Of a stretch of 32,697 nt of DNA, positions 29,201 to 32,697 are shown one piece after another. The stretch is from Terriglobales bacterium (GTDB lineage Bacteria; Acidobacteriota; Terriglobia; Terriglobales; Acidobacteriaceae). The stretch is from the NCBI GenBank assembly GCA_025927695.1, contig JAICLA010000006.1, forward strand, positions 1 to 32,697, in the 5' to 3' direction. Below the pieces are notes generated by a model. That model searched no databases. It was not told where the DNA came from and saw only the letters and a program-made list of their open reading frames with translations. Position numbers and translations under genes: made by a program. Positions within the stretch are counted from its first letter, which is position 1. Every line of letters starts with the position of its first letter.

Positions 29201-29327
29201 CACCGCCGTAGTAAATGACTATGACGCGCTGATGAAGAAGGAATTGCCTGCGGTCAACCAGATGTTGCAGAAGAAGAAGCTGCCGGCGATCAAGCTGCCG
29301 GCTGCTGAGGCAAAATCTGGCGACTGA
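26229..29327 (+). CDS. Secreted VPS10/sortilin-like BNR (Asp-box) repeat beta-propeller protein
   Basis: Signal peptide MNKFFVASLLLASSFAFGQA; about ten Asp-box repeats (TTDGGDTWQF, TLDGGKSWNK, TTDGGSTWKK, SDDGGDTWNR, TRDGGKNWTN, SIDGGKQWAK...). 8-nt overlap with the upstream gene. Confidence 0.88.
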   Translation: MNKFFVASLLLASSFAFGQAAPANDSVRVDSNLFSGLTARNIGPGSMSGRVAAIDAVFVKDRLTLYVGSAGGGVWKSENGGTTFKPVFDKYTQSIGAVTIDPSNPKTVWVGTGESWARNSVSVGTGIYKTTDGGDTWQFVGLPKSEHIARILVDPKNGNTVYACAMGHLWDRSEQRGVYKTLDGGKSWNKILTVNDDTGCAMLAMDPQNSGTLYAAMWQFRRKAWTFNSGGPGSALFKTTDGGSTWKKLTKGLPEGELGRIAVAVAPSKPNVVYAAVEAKDGALFRSDDGGDTWNRLSSTLFMVWRPFYFANLYVDPKNENRVYKVGGSLIESEDGGKTFNSIAGSIHGDFHTMWINPNDPERFIVGDDGGLGSTQDRGAHWQFFANLPVGQFYHVSYDMARPYNVYGGLQDNSSWFGPNTWPGGTTNSMWVNVFGGDGFWVFEDPSDPNYIYAEAQGGYIGRVNRYTHETRDIQPTPAANEKKFRFNWNTPIHMSPNEKGTIYIGAQYLFRSRDHGNSWEKISPDLSTNDPEKQKQEESGGITVDNSAAEENTTIYTISESPKDGQLIWVGTDDGNVQITRDGGKNWTNVIKNVPGLPPNTWVTTVEASRYDAGTAYATFDNHYVGDIKTYAYKTTDYGQTWQPLVDDDSGVTGWTHVIKEDTVNKNLLFMGTEWGLYISIDGGKQWAKFKGKDFPENVAVNDIAVQPREGDLLLATHGRGMWVLDDLTPLRELTPDTLQKDVAFLDSRPAVQSILQGYGWPDGEMNYVGRATTDGSFITYYQKRRHIFGDLKLEVYDSSGKLVSKLPASTRKGINRVEWSERIPAPRVPPAATAAFAASQGPLLMPGTYTVKLLDNGKTYTSQVKVAADPLSKATTEDRQLQFDTSMKIYATLERMSDLVDSMLSAHAQAQEMASKLPPTDATRKRLEALADSIDTLRSKIVATKEGGAVTGEERIRELTAELYGNVAFYEGRPTQTQINRAAALDTELTAVVNDYDALMKKELPAVNQMLQKKKLPAIKLPAAEAKSGD

Positions 29328-29348
29328 AGCTGAGTTGCATCACTTTGA

Positions 29349-29376
29349 AGAGACGCGGTTCGCCGCGTCTCTTTTT
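29349..29376 (+). terminator. Rho-independent terminator
   Basis: AGAGACGCGG-TTCG-CCGCGTCTCT followed by TTTT; perfect 10-bp stem with UUCG loop, 21 nt after the VPS10-like gene stop. Confidence 0.9.
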
Positions 29377-30244
29377 ATTTGCCGAGCGCTTTGGAGTCGA
29401 ACTCGAGCGACTGCGGTAGGTGCTCTGAAAAATATTGCACGTCATGCCCGCCGGGATAGATGTGAAACTCGTGCGGCACTTTGCGAGCAGTCAGCAATTT
29501 GTCCAGTGCCCGGGCGCCCGCGTCAAATCCGAAGTAGTCACGGTCGCCGCAGTCGAAGTATATCTTCAGCCCCTTGAGATCAGCCGTCTTTGCATAGGCG
29601 AACGGGCTCTGCCGTTTCCAGTAGTCGTTGTCGAGCGGCCGTCCAAAAGCGGTTCCGATCATCGTGCTCACGCTCGAGTCTCCCGCCCCTTTGGGCAGTT
29701 CTTCGATCAGCGCCGCGCTGTGCGCACTTACCGCCGCAAACATCTCCGGATGCTTGAACGCCAACCGCAACGCGCCGTATCCGCCCATCGAGATGCCAGA
29801 GATCACGCGGCCTTTTCGCGAGCGCTCCAGGTGATACTTTTTCTCCATTGCGGGGATGAATTCTTGCAGGAAGAAATCCTCATATCGAATCTTGCCGTCC
29901 TTAGAGTTCACGTAGAAGCTGCGCCCCGCGAAAGGTGTGATGATCACGAAGTCGCCTATCTGTTTTTCCTCGCGCAGATCATCTACCAGGTTCCAGATAC
30001 CTTGCTTGAAGATTGATTCATCGTCCTGCCCTAAGCCGTGGAGGAGGTATAGAGCGGCATATGGTTTAGCAGCGGAATGTGCAGTACCGCTTGAAGCAGG
30101 AAAACCGTCTGGGAGAAGAGCGCAATAGTGCACAGACGGCGGCACAAACTTACTGGGAACTTTGTCGCATTCCACGCGGCTCGATGCGAAGCAAACTGTG
30201 GACAAAAGAAGAGATAGGCCGATCGCCCATCGAGCTCTAGTCAT
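29375..30244 (-). CDS. Secreted esterase, esterase-D/FrmB-like alpha/beta hydrolase
   Basis: Signal peptide MTRARWAIGLSLLLSTVCFAS; nucleophile elbow GISMGGYGALRLA; YLLHGLGQDDESIF; terminal YPGGHDVQYF. Internal ATG 30244 overlaps the permease stop. Confidence 0.82.
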   Translation of the reverse strand: MTRARWAIGLSLLLSTVCFASSRVECDKVPSKFVPPSVHYCALLPDGFPASSGTAHSAAKPYAALYLLHGLGQDDESIFKQGIWNLVDDLREEKQIGDFVIITPFAGRSFYVNSKDGKIRYEDFFLQEFIPAMEKKYHLERSRKGRVISGISMGGYGALRLAFKHPEMFAAVSAHSAALIEELPKGAGDSSVSTMIGTAFGRPLDNDYWKRQSPFAYAKTADLKGLKIYFDCGDRDYFGFDAGARALDKLLTARKVPHEFHIYPGGHDVQYFSEHLPQSLEFDSKALGK

Positions 30245-31649
30245 GCCGCAGGGCCTTGACCGGATCAAGCTTAGCTGCCCGCGATGCGGGGTAGAGTCCC
30301 GAGACCAGGCTCATAAACAGGGAAAAGGTCAGTGCTCCGGCCATAAGCCACAATGGCAAATACCAGAGGTTCTCAGTTGGCAGGCCTTGCCGCTGCAGGT
30401 AAATGTTCGTTCCGAAGTTTATTACCTTTCCGATGATCCATCCCAGCAGAATGCCCAGCGTGCCACCGAGCAGGCCCATCGCGCCGGCTTCAACAAAGAA
30501 TAGCGTCTTCACATCGACGTCGCTTGCTCCGAGCGCTTTCATGATGCCGATCTCGCGGCGGCGTTCCATGATGGCCATGACGAGAGTGTTCATGATGCCC
30601 AGTGAAGCTACCGCAAGCGCGAGGCTTCCGAAGATGCCCAGAAAGATGTCCACGATGGCGAAGGCGCGCGTCAAAGCAGCCGATGCGTCTTGCAGAGAAT
30701 AGGTCGAGAACCCGATCTTGCGGATGGCGTCTTGCAATTGCGGCACGAGACTAGCTTTTTCTGCGCGCACGATCAGCGTTAAGTAAGTCTTGCCTTGTGC
30801 CGGACGCATCATGGTGCGCAAATCAGTCGGCTGCACCACGTTCAGTGTTTCGGCCAGCGCAACCGGGATGTAAACACGTCCGCGTGATGCTGCGCGAACC
30901 CCGCCGTACGGCTCCTGATTCACCACGCCGATGATGTGCAGCTTCATCTCTTTTCGCACGACGCTGAAGCCCATCTCCGCTGGCGCCGTCGAGTCCGATG
31001 ACTTTTCTCCTGCAGTTGCGTTAGGCACTTTCTCGCCATAACGCAAGACTAGATCCGTGCCGATCAACTTCTTCGCATCCGCGGGATCGATCTTCTGGTT
31101 GCGCGGAGAGCGCGGGTCCTCGGGCAGATCAAGCAACTCCCGGGCGAACTCACCCAGGATGATGGCTTCATGCGCATCAGGCCCGGAGAAGAACCTGCCT
31201 TGCAGATCTTCGAATGCTTCGCTCGCGTTGGATGAAACGGGGAGGGAAGCGACCGTGGTGAAGTGAGGCTTCTCCTCTTTGCCCGGCAGCGCGTAGCGCA
31301 ATTCCGCGTTTAATCGGATCTCTGGATAGACTTCTTTCACTCCCGGTAACTTCGTTAGTTCTTGTCGTGCGGCATCGTCGAGGACGCGCGCCTCCGTCGG
31401 CTTTGCGTTCGGATTCGCACGGCGGTCTTCAAGGGTACTGAAGTCCTGCTTTGAGCCGACGATGATGTTGTCGAACAATCCAGACTTACCCAGCCGATTA
31501 CCGAACATCTGCTGCAGTCCCGCGCCGAGTGACAACATTGCCACCAGTGACGCAACGCCGACTGCAATGCCGATGGTGGTCAGCGAATTGCGCAAAACGG
31601 CTTCGCGCAGGTTGCGTCCTGCGAGTTCGATGAGGTCATGTGCCTTCAT
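30237..31649 (-). CDS. ABC transporter permease, MacB/FtsX-like
   Basis: N-terminal NSLTTIGIAVGVASLVAMLSLGAG, large periplasmic domain, C-terminal FtsX-type TMs (MNTLVMAIMERRREIGIMKALGASD). Confidence 0.88.
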   Translation of the reverse strand: MKAHDLIELAGRNLREAVLRNSLTTIGIAVGVASLVAMLSLGAGLQQMFGNRLGKSGLFDNIIVGSKQDFSTLEDRRANPNAKPTEARVLDDAARQELTKLPGVKEVYPEIRLNAELRYALPGKEEKPHFTTVASLPVSSNASEAFEDLQGRFFSGPDAHEAIILGEFARELLDLPEDPRSPRNQKIDPADAKKLIGTDLVLRYGEKVPNATAGEKSSDSTAPAEMGFSVVRKEMKLHIIGVVNQEPYGGVRAASRGRVYIPVALAETLNVVQPTDLRTMMRPAQGKTYLTLIVRAEKASLVPQLQDAIRKIGFSTYSLQDASAALTRAFAIVDIFLGIFGSLALAVASLGIMNTLVMAIMERRREIGIMKALGASDVDVKTLFFVEAGAMGLLGGTLGILLGWIIGKVINFGTNIYLQRQGLPTENLWYLPLWLMAGALTFSLFMSLVSGLYPASRAAKLDPVKALRHD

Positions 31650-32365
31650 CGGCGGACCTCCTGCGGTTTGTTCTCAGTCGAACTCAGCAACTTGCCGTCG
31701 CCAAGAAATATCAGCCGATTCGCATATCGCTCTGCAAGCGCGCGCTCGTGCGTGACCATCACTACCGTCGTTCCAAGAGTCGTGTTCAGCTCTTGGATCA
31801 AATTCATGATCTCTTCGCCAGTTTTGCTGTCGAGGTTTCCCGTGGGTTCATCCGCGAGCAACAGCTTCGGACGGTTCACGATCGCACGAGCCAAGGCCGC
31901 GCGCTGTTGTTCGCCACCACTCATCTCACTGGGGCGATGCGTCAATCGGCCGGACAGCCGTACCCGACTCAACGCCTCTCTCACGCGATCATCGCGCTCA
32001 TGGCGTTCCACCTCAGCGAACCTCATGGGCAGTTCCACGTTTTCAACCAAGTTCATCGTTGGAACGAGGTTGAACGACTGGAAAACCATGCCCACGGTGA
32101 ATCGCCGATACTTGGCAAGATCCTCTGAATTCATCTCAGAAAGCCTGCGGCCAGCCACATCAATGGTTCCCGAGGTCGGACGATCCAGCCCTGCGATAAG
32201 GTTCATCAGGGTAGATTTCCCCGAACCAGAGCTACCCAGCAGCGCCGCGAACTCGCCTTGCTGGACAGACAAAGAAACGCCGTCCACCGCGGGGATGACA
32301 TTGTTTCCCATGCGGTAGTGCCGGCGCACGTCAGTTGCTATGATGGCGGGATTGTAAGATTCCAC
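31646..32365 (-). CDS. ABC transporter ATP-binding protein, MacB/LolD-type
   Basis: Walker A GSSGSGKST, signature MSGGEQQRAALARA, Walker B LLLADEPTGNLD. ORF opens at 32485; GTG 32365 (VESYNPAIIATDV) preferred, uncertain. Confidence 0.88.
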   Translation of the reverse strand: MESYNPAIIATDVRRHYRMGNNVIPAVDGVSLSVQQGEFAALLGSSGSGKSTLMNLIAGLDRPTSGTIDVAGRRLSEMNSEDLAKYRRFTVGMVFQSFNLVPTMNLVENVELPMRFAEVERHERDDRVREALSRVRLSGRLTHRPSEMSGGEQQRAALARAIVNRPKLLLADEPTGNLDSKTGEEIMNLIQELNTTLGTTVVMVTHERALAERYANRLIFLGDGKLLSSTENKPQEVRR

Positions 32366-32561
32366 GAGTATCTTGATGTTACTACGATATTTGTTGCACA
32401 AAAGTTGCAGCAGCGGCGGTGACTCCCGTCGGTTACTTTCGGTCCGCTCTAAGGCGAATATCGGGCGACAAGGCTTACCAATCATTGCTAGGATTGCTTC
32501 GGTAAAAAAATCGGCAGATTCAGCAACTCACGCCAGAATTCCCGGTGAAATCTGCATCATA

Positions 32562-32592
32562 AGGTTCGGAGATAGCCTGCTTCTCCGAACCT
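32562..32592. repeat. Perfect inverted repeat in intergenic region
   Basis: AGGTTCGGAG-ATAGCCTGCTT-CTCCGAACCT, 10-bp arms, 11-nt loop; no T-tract. Confidence 0.6.
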
Positions 32593-32697
32593 AGCGGTAT
32601 CAAAGCAAGAACGTTGCAACAAAATGCAACTGGGCTATCAATGCACATTAAATGTTTGTTGAGACCATGGCTCACGTAAAGCCGACGGAAGACCTCA

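Noticed and set aside
29435-30016. 193-aa (+) ORF opposite the esterase
   Set aside because: Antisense shadow; the opposite frame has the GISMGGYG hydrolase motif and signal peptide.
31638-32318. 226-aa (+) ORF opposite the ABC ATPase
   Set aside because: Antisense shadow ORF; Ser/Arg-rich translation with no recognisable fold, while the opposite strand has clear Walker motifs.
32652-32697. Possible start of a new (+) CDS (MFVETMAHVKPTEDL...)
   Set aside because: Only about 15 codons before the window ends and no clear SD; cannot be supported here.
1-32697. CRISPR arrays, transposases, phage genes, tRNA/rRNA
   Set aside because: No regularly spaced direct repeats, no transposase/integrase motifs in the ORF translations, and no recognisable tRNA or rRNA segments by eye; a tRNAscan/Infernal run would be needed to exclude small RNAs.

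Overview
32.7-kb window with no rRNA, tRNA, IS element or CRISPR array found. Gene styles (kinase-TPR fusions, CarboxypepD_reg TonB receptors, Asp-box/VPS10 proteins) suggest an Acidobacteria-like chromosome; that assignment is inference only. Left to right: a 5'-truncated secreted Ig-like protein; a transmembrane Ser/Thr kinase-TPR protein; a glycogen-debranching-type enzyme; a PolX-like HhH+PHP protein with no room for a polymerase domain; a tripartite HME-RND efflux operon preceded by a small HxH/HCPVC protein; a tightly packed seven-gene (-) operon matching a CoA-dependent 2-aminobenzoate (anthranilate) pathway (ACMR-type monooxygenase/reductase, SDR, MarR, enoyl-CoA hydratase, acyl-CoA dehydrogenase, aryl-CoA ligase, RidA-like protein); a divergent cobalamin-riboswitch-controlled TonB-dependent receptor; a LolA-like/VPS10-like pair; and an ABC ATPase/permease/esterase operon. 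The most interesting items are the aminobenzoyl-CoA operon ending in a RidA-like protein that appears to lack the canonical catalytic Arg, and a complete-looking cobalamin riboswitch unit (sigma70-like promoter, aptamer, hairpin over the ribosome binding site).
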